64,000 nt of DNA from the NCBI RefSeq assembly GCF_008831285.2, contig NC_045143.1:4411503-4475502 (forward strand), written 5' to 3'. The DNA comes from Nymphaea colorata (taxonomy: Eukaryota; Streptophyta; Magnoliopsida; Nymphaeales; Nymphaeaceae). Positions 27,971 to 41,111 of the stretch are shown piece by piece (position 1 is the stretch's first letter; each line of letters opens with the position of its first letter). Under the pieces are notes generated by a model. It was not told the origin of the DNA. It was given only the letters and a program-made list of their open reading frames with translations, and did no database searches. The position numbers and the translations under genes are program-made.

Positions 27971-29848
27971 AAGATTATGTTGCAAGAAGAACATTTTGTT
28001 AGCATTCCATGTGTCTATCCTAACAATTGGGTAGATTCACTAAATATTTTCTTAAGTGTTTTATGAATCTATCCTTATTTTTGGGTATAGTTATCAAACA
28101 CGAACAAAGTATTCCTTTTTGCCAAATAGCCTTTGAGAGTCCTAGTTATCGGCTTGAACATTAGTCAAAGTGGTTTACTTATTTAGAGACATACTTTGAA
28201 TGGTAAAGGTGACTACCCCTTCTCATTACACGTGCATATCTGACAAATTCAACCTTATTACCCACATATTTATTAACGATCAATGATATACTAGCAAGAG
28301 TAAATGAATGGCCATATTGGTACTTTAACTTGTTTAAGTAGAATAACCATAAGATTTCCATGCTTATGCATCCTTTTATAGGATGCCAACAACTGCATAC
28401 GGCCAGGACTACAAGATAGAGGGAAATATGTTCAACGTTAATGATCAGTCCAGACCTTAACCCAATTACTTAAAGCTCAAATTTGTAATACACACATTTG
28501 TCTTGTAATTCTAAAAGTTGGTCCAATTCAAAAAGTGGTTTGGCCCTTTGTTCAGGTCTAATATAATAGCTAGCTAGGTTTACTTTGGAGATTAATACAT
28601 GATTCATAATTAGCAACTCATAATTATGAATTGAATACATGATGCTCGGAAAAGCATTCTTGTATATAAACTTAATTCCTACATTAGCGTGAGAAAAATG
28701 ATTCCATAGAATATATGTCATCATATGATAAATCAAAGTTTGCTGCAGCTGATTTGTTAATCTAATTAAGAGCTTGGTTAATTGGTTCCAGTTCTTAGCT
28801 AGGAGGAACGCTCACCCTGGAACAAAATGTCCTTCTCTCTCGCCCCGCGTGCCGCATGACGCTTTTGTATGTTTGCGTCATTCAATGGGCATCTGCCATA
28901 GGCAGTGACATTAGGAATGACATGTATTCTAAATGTAAATTGTTTTGAATATTTGATCATACTGCACCAAATTTTCATAACTCTATGGTAATAAGGTTAC
29001 TTTATAATCGAATGGAAGCGAGAATAGTTTTTCATCTCTTTTTGGTTGTTAAGCGTGAACTTCAATCTTAGATGCTGAATCCACCTTAATTTCATCAGAT
29101 GTTGCCTAATTAATGGTAAAAGATTAAAAATTTATCCGTGAAAGTTCTATAAACTGTTGCTAAAGTTATTGAATTAATAGGAAAATTTTAAAAATTATTA
29201 CTGAAAGTACTATACACTATTGCTAAAGTTATCACCAAGAGTTATTTTACTATAAACAGTTGCTAAAGCTAGTACGACCATTTTTAATGATAATTTTTTA
29301 CTTTTTAGCCAAACAGCATATTTGAATTCTTATACATATATGACGAACGATGCTTAATAGGCATCATTTATATTATGGCAGTCCGATTACCCTCATTAAT
29401 ACTATGTCTCGTCTCAGAGAGCCTGTGTTTAATAACTAAAAGAACTTAGACCACAAGGACGAGCTAGTTTTTAGATTTTTCATTTTTTAAAAGCAATTTC
29501 ATAATTTTTAACATAATTTCATCGGACTGGATCAGGAATTGCTCGAGTTAGCTCGGATCTTTAAAAAATTCAGCCACTGGTCAAGGTTAGCTCGACTTAC
29601 TCCTGACTCGCCCAACTCAGCTGCAATGATATATATATATATATAGAAAGAGAGAGAGAAACATGCAAAGAGTGTATCTGTTCAAACTTCACCTCTACTT
29701 GAAACAATTGACGCCAATATTGTCCTTTTTCATTGTCTGAACTTATTACATGGGGCAACTGCACTCTAAACTGGTCTCTTTGCTTGCCGTGCCTACAACT
29801 ACTGATTCGACGGGAAAAATTGCACGGTATAAGTGCTACACGATCAGA
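27971..29848. other. Intergenic DNA
   Basis: AT-rich, no gene. The part up to 28130 contains sequence distantly similar to the fold-back element at 27799-27970. A (TA)n run at 29628-29646 is followed by GA repeats. Confidence 0.4.
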
Positions 29849-31733
29849 TTACTTAGCCGGAAACTTGAGGGGATATCTTGGAAGTTCCCAATCAAGTAGT
29901 GCTTTCTTAAAGATTCTCCTTGCTCCCCCCATAAAATCCATGTTTCTCACTCTTGCAAGTTCATCCCAGGTCTTCGAAGCCAAACATGGTTTGGGTAGAG
30001 TTTCAGAGGGACTTTGGCATCTTGGGGATTGAACCAACAGAACCCTCATCGGCAGGTTTCCCGGCGGCAGCGGCAAGCGCAAAGGAAAAACTTCCCCATC
30101 ACACGGATTCTTCCCGCAAACAATGATATCCTGGAGTCCCGTTGCTTCTTCTAGCTTCCTTGTCATATCTTGAACATCATTTCCTTGGAATGTGATGGAT
30201 GAGAATTGCTTGTCATCTTCATCAGTCTCATTATGATCCATCATGGTGAAGGAGATCACTCTTTCATTGGGCTCTCGCGTTGAGCTGGACAATGAACCAG
30301 GTGTCTGCACAAACCAAGCTGTTTTAGCCACAAGGATAGCCGGCTAATTTCAAATTCCCTGATTCATTCATGTTAGAAATATGATATGCATCTTGATGTA
30401 ATACTATTGACTCTTTTTTGATGTGAAAGGTGCAAAAGACTTACTTCTGTGCCCACAGTTGAACTCCTACTGGAGGTAATGCTCTGCAATTTCAAAAGAA
30501 AAGTAAGTTAACTTTCCCGCAGAGAATAAAGCATACAGTCCGATCAAATAATAATTGAGGGAGGAAAATTTCCTTCTACTTTTCAATTGTTAAAGTTCAT
30601 TTCAGCTTTTTCTTTTGTCCTTATATATATATATGAGATTTGGATTTCACGTAGAACTTTTAATTTCATGCAGCCATGTCAGATTCATGCTGTATGTTAA
30701 AAGCCAGGGGAAGGGAGGCTTGTTGTGAAATCCACGGTTTTCAAATTCTCGAGAAGGCAAGCCCTCTCTTTAGTGAAAAAATTATGTAAATTCTGAAAAA
30801 TGTCATTTTCCTTCCCACAAAGAAAATATTACAAAACATGAATTGCCGCCCCTGCATAAATTTTCTAGACAGACATTGACCATTACATAATTCATCATTG
30901 GATACCAAAAATTCAAAACACAGAGGAGGCTTCTTTTCTCGAGAGTATAAATATTGAGGCTGATGTCTGAGAATGAAAAATTTTCACAGTAGTTTATGCA
31001 AAATAAGAAACGAAATTGATCACGTCCCCTTCATGAAAAGAATACATAAGAGTCTCTATTATTTTGCACGCGTTTCACCCAATTTCATCATCACCCAAGA
31101 CTTTTGACGACAGGAACAGTTTTCAACTCCTCCCATCGACAATCTCCTTTTTCCCTGATTGATTTCTCCATTATCTTTTCCTCTTCAATAAGCACTTCCT
31201 TGGAATTTAACAACGTATTTCAATTAGAATTAAAGAGTGATGTTAGCATGAGAAGTTCGTTATTTTTAATATTCTTCTCCTCTTCTTCTAAATTTGCATA
31301 GATATAAGATAGCCACAACTTTCAATTAAACCAAGCCTACGGCGTAAAGTCAACCTGTGAAAGGCACGCTATCTTGATATTTTATGTACCTTTTTCTAAA
31401 GTATTTTTTTTTTAAAAGAAAACTTTTATTCTTCTGCAACTGTTTTTCCAATACCCACCTATCTTGATATTTTTCGGGATTGCATGGGTGTGTACCAAAG
31501 TAAAGCTTCATATTACATCATAAACTGACAGAAAAACGAGATCCTGAATCCACCTGTGCTAGGAGGAGACATTTAACTTTTCAAGATCTTTAATTCAGAA
31601 AAAAGTCAAAAGCTCAACAGTTAGGATGCCCCTTTACCGACTCGGGTAAATTGGTCGGTGTCTTCCCCGACCTCTAGGCAACATAAAAAACTATACTTAC
31701 CTAAACCGCCCATGAGTAACATATTAAAGGAGG

Positions 31734-31781
<48 letters not shown>

Positions 31782-32971
31782 TTCTGCAACTGTGAAATAT
31801 ACTTAAGTGTATAAGAAGCCAAAGGTTTTCTAAGAAAATGCAATTGTGGTTCTGCACCAAATTATGATGTGCAGCAAATACATGGCGCAAATGGTGTATA
31901 TTTTGTAGGAAAGGAGGTTCAGTTCATATGAGTTTATTATGTTCATGTGAGCGGGAGAGAATCATCCCACCGATTGAATGAGATCTGACCCCTTTTTTCT
32001 CCTAGATTAGAATAGAGTTAATGCATCTTCAACTCCCTCTTGTGCTCTAAATCCATAAGACCCACGAAAATAACTCCACAAGAATCCAAACTAGGATCTT
32101 AATTTTTTAGTTTTGCATATGCTAATCTCCTTGATACCATGGCTATGCCGCTAATGTGAATGCTCGACCTGCCGTTGCCGCAGTGAATGAATGATCACTC
32201 TGTTCACGTGATTAGGAGAAAGAAGAAAATTTTGGCTAAGAAACACTGGTTATCTAATTTTAAAAGTTTAAGAGTGCCTGTATGCATGTAAATGAGAGAA
32301 ACTGTCACGAAATTTCAATATGAAAATGGATGCTTTTTTTATGGGCCTGTGTGGGTTGGCTGCCCACACCATGGAAAAGAGAGAGAAATACTTACTCTTT
32401 CTTCGTAGTCACTGCTGGATCTCATTCCCAGTTGATCGTCCATAGCCAGGGAGGTGAAGACGCTGACGAGGAGGGAGGGCGCCGGCTCGGCGTCGGCCGG
32501 CTCCACCTCCCACAGGAAGCACTGCTGTATGGCGACGGCGGTGAGAGTCGCCTTGCTGAGCGATGGGTCGAGGGTGACGGCGTTCCTCCACGGGGAGGGG
32601 CCGCTGTGGGGGCGGAGGAACCCGCCGTTCTTCCTGCTCATCAGCACCACCTGGAAACCCTCCCTGCGGGGCTCCCAATCAAGGGAGAAGTCCATGGGGT
32701 CGGACCAGCATGGCACCACCTTCCCCCCGACCTTTATTCCCCTCATGAGCGCCACCGCGTCGGTCGCCTTGAGGAAGCAGCCCACCGCCCGGCTCTTCAG
32801 CCGGAGGATTGGCCGCCGGTAGTCCAGGGAGACGCACACCACCTGCCACACCGCCTCCTTGGCGTTTCCGTTCCTCGAGAGCCGCAGCGACCGGCCGTCG
32901 TCCGTCACGCACAGGAACTTGTTGTTGTGGCTGCGCAGGCGGACTGCCTCGGCCTCGCAGAAGAACTCCAT
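29849..32971 (-). CDS. DUF569 (fascin-like trefoil) family protein
   Basis: Three exons on the minus strand: 32971-32396, 30483-30445 and 30304-29849. All junctions are GT-AG in phase 0, giving 356 aa. Residues 1-160 form the DUF569 domain: MEFF at the start, then AVRLRSHNNKFLCVTDDG, IRG.KVGGKV-like spacing, DWEPRREGFQVVLMSRKNGGFLR and PWRNAVTLD. The domain is predicted to fold as an actin-cross-linking-type beta-trefoil. The second half has the family's usual C-terminal block: RVISFTMMDHNETD, SSITFQGNDVQDMTRKLEE and PLRLPLPPGNLPMRVLLVQ. A basic tail of about 60 residues follows, ending LPRYPLKFPAK. The biochemical role of the family is not established. MEFF was chosen as start because family members begin there; an in-frame ATG at 33034 would add 21 residues. 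The 39-base exon 2 (SITSSRSSTVGTE) is Ser/Thr-rich. Intron 1 is 1912 bases and holds a SINE and an AT repeat. Confidence 0.92.
31738..31779. repeat. (TA)n microsatellite
   Basis: About 21 TA units in intron 1 of the DUF569 gene. Confidence 0.95.
31947..32157 (-). mobile_element. tRNA-derived SINE copy in DUF569 intron 1
   Basis: Read from 32157 on the minus strand, the head CGGCATAGCCATGGTATCAA is A-box-like and CCTAGTTTGGATTCTTGTGG is B-box-like. The tail, GGTGGGATGATTCTCTCCCG, matches the GGTGAGATGAACCTCTCGCT tail of the copies at 19.2-19.8 kb. It lies in the sense direction of the gene. Ends are approximate. Confidence 0.55.
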
Positions 32972-35258
32972 CGCTGATGAAGATGGCGAGAGCGGAAGAC
33001 CGAGTAGATTGGCTCTTAAGCTTTCCAAAGGCATCGTTTTCTCTACAGTGTCACCATCACATAAATGCGCACGCCAATCGGTTGACTAACGTGGAATTGG
33101 GTAGGAGCCAGTTGATTGCTCATATTTGATTTTGAACAAGTAAATAATTAAGTTTTATGAAACATGTATATTAAGTAAATATAAAAACCATTTGAAAGTT
33201 TAAAACCAACACATATTTTGTAGAATGCGAGGATTAAGTGAACTTGTGAATATCAGATAATGAGTTTGATCAAACATCTTTTACTAAGTTTACATAGTAT
33301 TCACATATACCATCAAATTAGTTGATCTAATGTATTAAAATTGATATCAAATTAGTTGATCTAATGTATTAAAATTGATTAAACTGTCAAAGTATTAAAA
33401 AAAAAATCAAAATGATCACGACGCAAGAAGGTGGAAGAATGCCATAGAAAGTCATGGTCTTATTTTAAGTGTATGACATAAGGCATGGTTTCTAAGAATA
33501 AACTGCTGTAACTAACACCATGTTTAATTGGCCATATAATGCATGATAGAGCTTTAAGAATATTGTCCTATTCAAAATAGCGCCATATATTCCTCGAAAA
33601 TATTCTGATTCCAAATAATAAAAAACTAGGAACAGATCCTTGTGAAGCCGGTATGCCTGAGTCATGCTATTATGAAATAAATTGTACATGAATTTGTTAA
33701 GCTAACCAACTTTTCACGAGTTGTTTGAGGGAGAGGTGTTTCGAAGGGCAGCGGCAGGGCAACTTGAAGGTGGGTTCGCATCGGCTTCTTTGACTGATCT
33801 GATCGATCCTGCCAAGGGCCAAGCCCAACAAGATTGAATCCCTCGATCAGCTGCAATGCTGGGCTCGAATCTCGGGTTTTGTAACTATAGTTGCAAACTT
33901 GTGACTCGAACTCAAATTCATAGATGAGCAGGTCAGCCAGTTGACTCGTCGACTCCATCGAGTTTTCGAATTCAGAGTCAGGCCGAGTGAGGGGCACCTT
34001 GACTCGTGGCCAGGTTTTTTAGTGATCCAAGCTGACTCCGGCGATTCCCAAGCCAACTCGATGAGTCAATCAACTATGCTTGTAACAAGGGATACATTAT
34101 TGAATTGTGTTCTATTCACTTATAAGGGCCACATATACATGTCATCTGGTCAGTCCAGTCATGGCTAGAATCTAGACTAAGTAGACTCAGGATCTTCTTC
34201 AGTGCTTAGGCTAGGTAGCATCTAGGCCAAGTTTTGGGAGGTTATATACATATAGCAAAACTAATTTTTTCAAGAAAATCAAACCCGATTACTTAACTAT
34301 TTGGAGAGAGATTAGTGATAAGACCTCTTGAGTGTATCTTACTAATCTTTAAGGGTCATTTGATAGCAAGAACAATTTGTGAGTGTCTTATGAACTGCAG
34401 AAAAGGTTGGGTCAGATTTGTAGAACATTAATTCTAGTGTTTCATTAATATATTTTACTTTTTGAAATAGATTCATATAATGCTCACATAGAACCCCATA
34501 AAGAGTCCTGATTGCATGTTTGCATGAACATATGTCCTCCTCATAAATGTTATTAGCATCGCGCGCCTGTGGTTCAAGATTTGATCTAATTAATACGCAT
34601 CGACTTATTCTCAATCTTGTGTAAGGTGATGCATACGGTTAACTAAAACAATTTATGCATGATTTATTTAATTGCATTGTCTCAATTCTTTTTTTATTTG
34701 GCTATTTCGAAAAAACCCTTGATGATGATCAAAACATTTATATTGTGAGATTATATTTAGATGACAGTATCAAAATTTTTATACCCAATTGTCAAAATAA
34801 TGTTATTAATAATTATGCATTTTTTTCCAATATTCCTTTTTTTTTTTTTTTGCTGTAGGAAAGACGTCATGATGTAGCATTTTTCAAAGTATGCATCGTG
34901 ACGCAGGGAGTCGGCTATGAAAGAGGGGACAGAAAGTCAAGACCACCGTTTCGTGCTTGTATGGAAACAAGATTTGTCACAGTCGCTACATCATGCACAC
35001 GAAAGTGTGTTCTTATAACTCTGTATATGTGCAATGCATTGATCTGCTTACATCCTATTTCAAAAACTATAGTGGGAAATGCTTTAATAATATAAACTCG
35101 TTTTAATTGCTTATTTACTAAGAAAGATATCCTTTTAGATATAATAAATTTTTACAAATCATGATCCGAAACAACTTCACATTGAAGAGAAAGAGGTTTA
35201 GTTTCCATTTCAACATCAGGTTAGGCACAATTGTTTTTTTTTTTTTTATGCATAGGAT
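32972..35258. other. DUF569 upstream region and intergenic DNA
   Basis: The first 60-100 bases are the likely 5' UTR and promoter of the minus-strand DUF569 gene. The rest has no recognised gene. Around 33840-34070 lies a GACTCGA/CTCGAG-rich dispersed-repeat type sequence. A tandem repeat is at 33312-33379. Confidence 0.4.
33312..33379. repeat. Tandem duplication, 34-base unit
   Basis: Two adjacent identical copies, each beginning ATCAAATTAGTTGATC, at 33312 and 33346. Confidence 0.92.
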
Positions 35259-35451
35259 CAGGGGCGGAGGGAGGGGGAGGGACCGCCTGGGCCATAACTC
35301 CACCAAAAAAAAAAAAAAAATTACACTGAAAACATTAAAAATTTTTAGTTGCGCTATGTATTGTTTCGATTCAGATTCAGTTTCGCTCTATTCAAATCCA
35401 TAGGTTGGACTGTTCGGCCTGCTTCTGAAAAGAATCTTAGTTCCGCCCCTG
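35259..35451. mobile_element. hAT-type MITE, second copy of the type at 20875
   Basis: A 193-base non-coding element begins CAGGGGCGGAG and ends TTCCGCCCCTG. CATAGGAT precedes it directly (35251-35258) and recurs at 35456-35463, four bases after the right end. An 8-base duplication with a small extra insertion is the simplest reading. Length and ends match the element at 20875-21066, though the interiors have drifted. Confidence 0.75.
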
Positions 35452-37348
35452 CATGCATAGGATGATGTAATAGAGAAATTGCTTGTTGTAATAATGTTTG
35501 TTAAATTGGTATGACCGTCCAATCATGTGATTTAGCATGTTATAAGAATCAAAAGTTCAATGTTCACACAATCTTGCTTAGAATCTTAAGTCTTTAAATT
35601 TTTATTTGACAGATTTGGACACTTAAAAAGGGTTTGACATAGCTGGTCGGATCAGGGAATAGTAGAAAACCAATCCTTGCTTGCAATGCTTATAGCAATA
35701 AAAAATTCAATGGTTACACAACTTACTTTAATATGTCTTTCTCAGTACTTGACTACTTTCATTTCTCTTAAATTTTCACTTAATGTTCAACAGTGAGCAT
35801 TAAATGAAGTGATAAAAAGTGAAGAGCACATCAGATGTTGTAGTGGATCCGTCTTTTTCACTTGGAACCAAAGGAATTTTAGAATCATTATTCTCATTCT
35901 TTAAAAGTGAGAATTGTATTATCAAATAAATAATTTTGATTCTGGAATTATAGATTCATTCCAAATCAAAATTTTAGAATTATGGTCCCATGGTGGGGGT
36001 GAAATTATGCATTTAGAATTCTAGAATTTTTCATCAATCTTTGAGGCAGAACACGAAGACTTTAACGCAAGAATTCTAGAATTTTAATTAATTCTAGGAT
36101 CAAAATTCCGTGTTATAAGTTTCAAAGAAAAATTTGAACTGAAAATTTCTTTCCAATGCCAAGTTGTGATGGAAATTTGACTTTGGAATTGTAATTCCAC
36201 AATCAAAATTCTAAGGCATCAGTTCGATCCACCAATGGTGGGAGGCAGCTGGTCACTAGTTCGAGTGATATGTGCCTCAACCACTCTTATGCCAATAGTG
36301 GCACCAGAAACCCATAATTTTCAACTAAGAAAAGGTAAAAAGACCATTTTTTTTTTTTATGAGAAACGGTTAAAGAACTCCTATCATTTTGCTTCAAAAG
36401 AGAACAAGAAAAAAGATTCACTACGAAGACACAAACGATTTGGTGCCCCGTAGCTGTGACTCGATTAGCTACCTTTTCATGAATGAAGTTTATCGAAGTA
36501 ATCTACAACTATATAGTTAGTGTGCTACGAGTCCAATCTTTCGACTTGTTTGTTTATAATATGTATATCTCTGCATTCAAGGCCTGGAGATTTAGTGTTT
36601 AATTTGTTGCACGTTCTACGTGCTTTAGAAAAAAAAAAAAATCATTTCTACTAAAACAAAAGATTAGAATTGGATGGGGATTCCATGTCATTGTCAACTG
36701 TGTCAGATCCAATGCTCGGCATCCAGAATCCAAAATCATTTGCATAAACTCGGAAGTTGATTGCCACGAGAGAACATCCTAAAAACCAATTGCATCCATA
36801 AGAAAACTTGATCAACAAATGATAAAGAATGATCAGCTGATGAGTATCGATGTAAGTCAAAACAGGATTTCTGCATCAATGTTTGATTCCACTCGTACTC
36901 CAGTGACAAAGAAAAGAGGAGGTGGTCGTTGGCCGTCGACAGCGAACGCCTGAGTTAGACCAAATCAAGGTCTTTGTCAGCTCTGTGCAACTAAAGTGGC
37001 AAAATCACCATGTGTTGTAGTTTCTAATGACCATGAGAACAATCATTCCGTCTTTGTAAGATCTCACGCCTGTGTTGCCTTTCCGGAACCACTTATTATT
37101 CCCTTTGGAATAAAACACAGAGGAAGAAGGAAAAGTAACATGGCGATAGGCCCCCCAACAGGGGTGGTCGAGTTCAGGGGAAGAATAAGATGCTCCATGC
37201 AGATCAACCCTTCTGCGATCACCTAGTTGCAGCCCAAGAATGTTGGTAAGGAACCATATTTGCTCAACTCTCCTACTTGCTTTCCTGTTTCGAGTGGAAG
37301 TGGATTGAGAAACCATCCCGAAAGGAGACGACGAGCAAGAGGCTTCGT
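35452..37348. other. Intergenic DNA and BT1 upstream region
   Basis: No gene recognised. At about 35870-36215 many AGAATT, GAATTCTAG and AATTCC runs occur in both directions, suggesting an old fold-back element. The last few hundred bases are presumably the promoter and leader of the BT1 gene. Confidence 0.4.
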
Positions 37349-40300
37349 ATGGGTTGCTGGGATACAGGGGTCTTGGGGAAGAAGGGGAAAAGATGCATCT
37401 TCTCCGCGTCAGAAGTTGTCTCCCCCTGGAATTCGATCGATGGTATCTTGCAGAATTGGAATAAGATGGAGAACAAGGTCACAGTACCGAATCCTGATGT
37501 GGGCTTCCAATGGAACGGGTTCTTTGCTAGCGTTGGGCAGATGGGCATGGACGTCGGAGGCCCTTCCAATCCCAGGGAAGATGTTAAAAGGCAGATTCAG
37601 GCTGGGTTGCTAGAACCCGAGTCCTCGGGCTCGTCGTCGACGAACGCGGTTCTGGAACATGGCCTTCGCATGATTGGAATCAGAGAGAAGGAAGAGGAGG
37701 GGAAGGCGAATGATGGGGTGAAAGTGAAGATCAAGAAACGGAATGTGTTTAGAGTTACGATTAGAAACGCTTCTTTGAGGAGATTGATCAGCGGGGCGGT
37801 GGCCGGAGCGGTTTCAAGGACGGCGGTGGCGCCACTGGAGACGATAAGGACGCATTTGATGGTTGGTAGCAGTGGGAATTCTACAACGGAGGTGTTTAGG
37901 AACATAATGGAGACCGAGGGTTGGAAGGGATTGTTTAGGGGGAATTTTGTCAATGTCATCCGGGTGGCGCCAAGTAAAGCAATAGAAGTGAGTAAGCGTA
38001 TTCATTGATCTCTGTTTCATTTCTTTTCTTCTATCTTGTTGACTGTTAATTCCTTTTTCTTTTATGCTGGTTCATGTCCATATGTTTTTTCTCTTCTTAT
38101 TTTGCTTCGTTCTTAGAGATGATGGACTATTCGACGGACACTTAATTTGTCTCTCTGCATATCTGCTTTGCTCCTTCCCCATCGATGTGTGTTGAGATGC
38201 TGAATGGTGCGTATTGCTGGAAATTTCTTGGTTGTACTGTTTTTTAGGACCTCCACTGTGAACCTATTGATGGAAGAGAAGATGCATACATATCCAGAAA
38301 GGATAAGCTCACATGTGCTTCCTTCACCTGTGCAAGATTGATCTTGAAATTATATTGTTCCCTTTGTAACATGGAATAACTTAGAGGCCAGTTGTTATTG
38401 TGTTGATTTATATGTCCGGCCTTTTTGCTGTGACTGCTGTGCTGTTATTAAGTTGTTTAAAATTTTAAATGTCTGGAACTTCTATTTACGTCTCTCCTTG
38501 AGGTTGGCTTTGAAAGGTGCACGTGCACCTTAAGTTTTCACTGAAGGTATTGTCGGAAGGCTATCAATGTTTGGAAGATATGGAATTGTATAGAATTGTT
38601 GTGGAAGCTGAAATTTGACAATGGAGATTGCTGCATACAGATCATATAGGTTTCGACTAAAAAGTAAAAGATTGCTTTAGGCAAAGTTCAAAAATCTCTC
38701 TCTCTCTCTCTCTCTCTCGCTCTGCCACACACACACACACACACACAAACACAGTCAACCAAGTTTGCATTGCCCAGCTTACATCGTTTTTCTTTATCAT
38801 ATTTTGTTTATGAGACAAATAGTACCTATAATTTTTCATTTAACTTGTTGACAAGGACACCTTTCATGGATGAGTTGATACCCTAAAGTGGATTCTATGA
38901 AAATTGTGGGCAAGAGCGATGCAATTTTCCAAGAAACTAAGCTTTTTATGGTTTGAAAAGTGATTCTAATGTCAAGTGCCTAGCAATCATGTCCTGGAGC
39001 ATGCTTAGATGTGGACTTGTGTGGCATAACCTTTAGTGAAAAGGTGGTTTCCTTCCTTAAAACTGTAAATAGCAGCATATAACAGGTTAAATTTGATACT
39101 CTATGGGTATGTTTGCATTGGTTGCTCATGTGGAGCTGAATACAGGTATATCATCAATGCACTCACGGATCACCCTTTATTTCTCATCGTCTTTAGATTC
39201 TTTCATCATTTATACATATAGAGGGTACAAGTCTGCACTGTCATGGTCACCCTTTATTTCTCATTGTCTTTAGATTGTTTCATCATTTATACATATACAT
39301 GGTACGAATCTGCACTGTCACCGATCACCCTTTATTTCTCATTGTCTTTAGATTGTTTCATCGTCTATACGTATACAGGGTACAAATCATCTACAACTCT
39401 GTTTAGTCGCCATAATTTGAATAAGACCTGGTCCCATATGTGCTGAATGAATTTGCAGAATTAATTGACACATTCTGATGACAGTTAAATTAAGATGATC
39501 ATAGGTATTATATTTCTAAAATATCAACATATGGGAAGTTATTCTTGTAACCTGTGTTTGGTCTTCAGAAACTTGTTTCCAAATTCTGATTTTAGGTAAA
39601 TGATTTGCATCATGGAGAAGAAAAGAGAGGAATGACAGTTTTCCTTACAAAAAAAACTATCTTGCATGTACTTTCCCATTCTGAATACCCATCCTTGAAG
39701 TTGAGATTCAGATTTTTCTTTGGAAGGCATATGCTTTGGTTGTTTCACGAGCTGAAGTTTCAAAACTTGAGACATCATAACAGTCTGATTTATTTGTTCT
39801 CCTGCATCCTATGTTACATAGATGGATACAAAAAATATAGAGCTCAACAACATGTGCATTGATGCGTGATACTGAGCAGGAAGATACTAGTACAGAAAGG
39901 ACAATTTCAGTTCGATTGCAGAGAACATAAATATTACCAAATATCATCCCATATTCCTGATTATTTAACACTAAAATGATATGTCCAAGCTATGGTGTTT
40001 TGTTGCACAAGTATACTCTATCACAACTTCATGCAAGATTTTTGGTTTTGAATGCTTCCCATATTCCTGATTATTTAACACTAAAATGATATGTCCAAGC
40101 TATGGTGTTTTGTTGCACAAGTATACTCTATCACAACTTCATGCAAGATTTTTGGTTTTGAATGCTTCCAAGTTACATTGTCCTTTCTGTTAGATACTAA
40201 TAACATTTTCTACAGTTATTTGCTTATGACACAGTGAGAAAGCATTTGTCCCCTAAACCAGGGGAGTCTCCAAGGGTTCCTGTTCCTGCTTCTTTGGTTG

Positions 40301-40946
40301 CTGGTGCGATAGCCGGTATTAGCTCCACTTTATGTACATACCCGCTGGAACTAGTGAAAACCCGTATAACGATTCAGGTACTAAAACTTCAGTAGGCCAT
40401 TGATTTCCATCCGTGAGACCTTTCTTGTGTTTCCATCTTGGGACTTTTACATTTTTTTTTTTCCTTGTGAAGAGAGGCATCTACAACAACACGCTGCACG
40501 CATTTCTGAAGATTGTAGAAGAGGAAGGGCCTGGGGGACTTTATAGAGGGCTGACCCCAAGCCTTATTGGTGTAGTGCCATATGCTGCCACTAATTACTT
40601 TGTTTATGACACACTCAGAAAGGCTTACGGGAAAGTTTTCAAGACTGAAGAAATAGGAAATGTTGCAACTCTTCTTATTGGGTCAGCTGCAGGTGCCATT
40701 TCAAGCAGTGCTACTTTCCCACTTGAGGTTGCTAGAAAAAACATGCAGGTTGGTGCTGTTAGTGGAAGGCAAGTCTACAGGAACATGCTCCATGCTTTAA
40801 CAAGCATATTGGAAAAAGAAGGGATTTCGGGGCTCTATGTAGGGCTAGGTCCTAGTTGTATGAAGTTGGTACCAGCAGCTGGCATTTCCTTTATGTGCTA
40901 CGAGGCTTGCAAGAGAATACTTGTTGATAAGCAAGATGATGAATGA
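37349..40946 (+). CDS. BT1: BT1-type adenine nucleotide transporter (mitochondrial carrier family)
   Basis: Three exons, 37349-37987, 40216-40377 and 40473-40946, are joined by GT-AG introns in phase 0, giving 424 aa. Three mitochondrial-carrier repeats are visible, each with its PX[DE]XX[KR] signature: PLETIR at 162-167, PLELVK at 256-261 and PLEVAR at 350-355. Repeat 1 is preceded by about 130 residues that include FFASVGQMG and a basic KVKIKKRNVFRV segment, as in Brittle1-like proteins. LTPSLIGVVPYAATNYFVYD and ILEKEGISGLYVGLGPSC are standard for this subfamily. BT1 proteins move adenine nucleotides (ADP-glucose in cereal endosperm forms) across plastid and/or mitochondrial inner membranes. 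Which substrate and membrane apply here cannot be read from sequence. The start is the first in-frame ATG; the frame is open upstream to 37277 without another ATG. Intron 1 (2228 bases) contains several tandem repeats. Confidence 0.95.
38695..38748. repeat. (TC)n-(CA)n compound microsatellite
   Basis: About 12 TC units followed closely by about 12 CA units, in intron 1 of BT1. Confidence 0.95.
39171..39395. repeat. Three tandem copies of a 77-78-base unit
   Basis: Copies begin with CACCCTTTATTTCTCAT at 39171, 39248 and 39326. The second and third are more alike than the first. They lie in BT1 intron 1. Confidence 0.92.
39948..40169. repeat. Tandem duplication, 110-base unit, next to BT1 exon 2
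   Basis: Copies at 39948-40057 and 40058-40167 appear identical, so the duplication is recent. The second copy ends about 50 bases before the acceptor of BT1 exon 2 (40216). Confidence 0.95.
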
Positions 40947-41105
40947 TCCTCTTCAAGCATCATTCAAATAAATGTTCCTGCAAAAAGGCAAGGAGCCGGA
41001 CAAAAGGAAGATGCTCAGCATGCTTCATCTGGTGCTAAGTTTTTTAATATGATCTTCCTTTTTCACCTAAAGAGATCCTCATTCCTTCTCTTTTATTGGT
41101 TAAGA

Positions 41106-41111
41106 AATAAA
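41106..41111 (+). terminator. Candidate poly(A) signal of BT1
   Basis: An AATAAA hexamer lies 160 bases after the BT1 stop. Another AATAAA at 40967-40972 is only 21 bases after the stop and less likely. Plant signals are loose, so this is tentative. Confidence 0.35.

Noticed and set aside
32972-33034. Earlier in-frame ATG adding 21 residues to the DUF569 protein
   Set aside because: Family members begin at MEFF. The extra residues resemble no family sequence. It remains possible as an alternative start.
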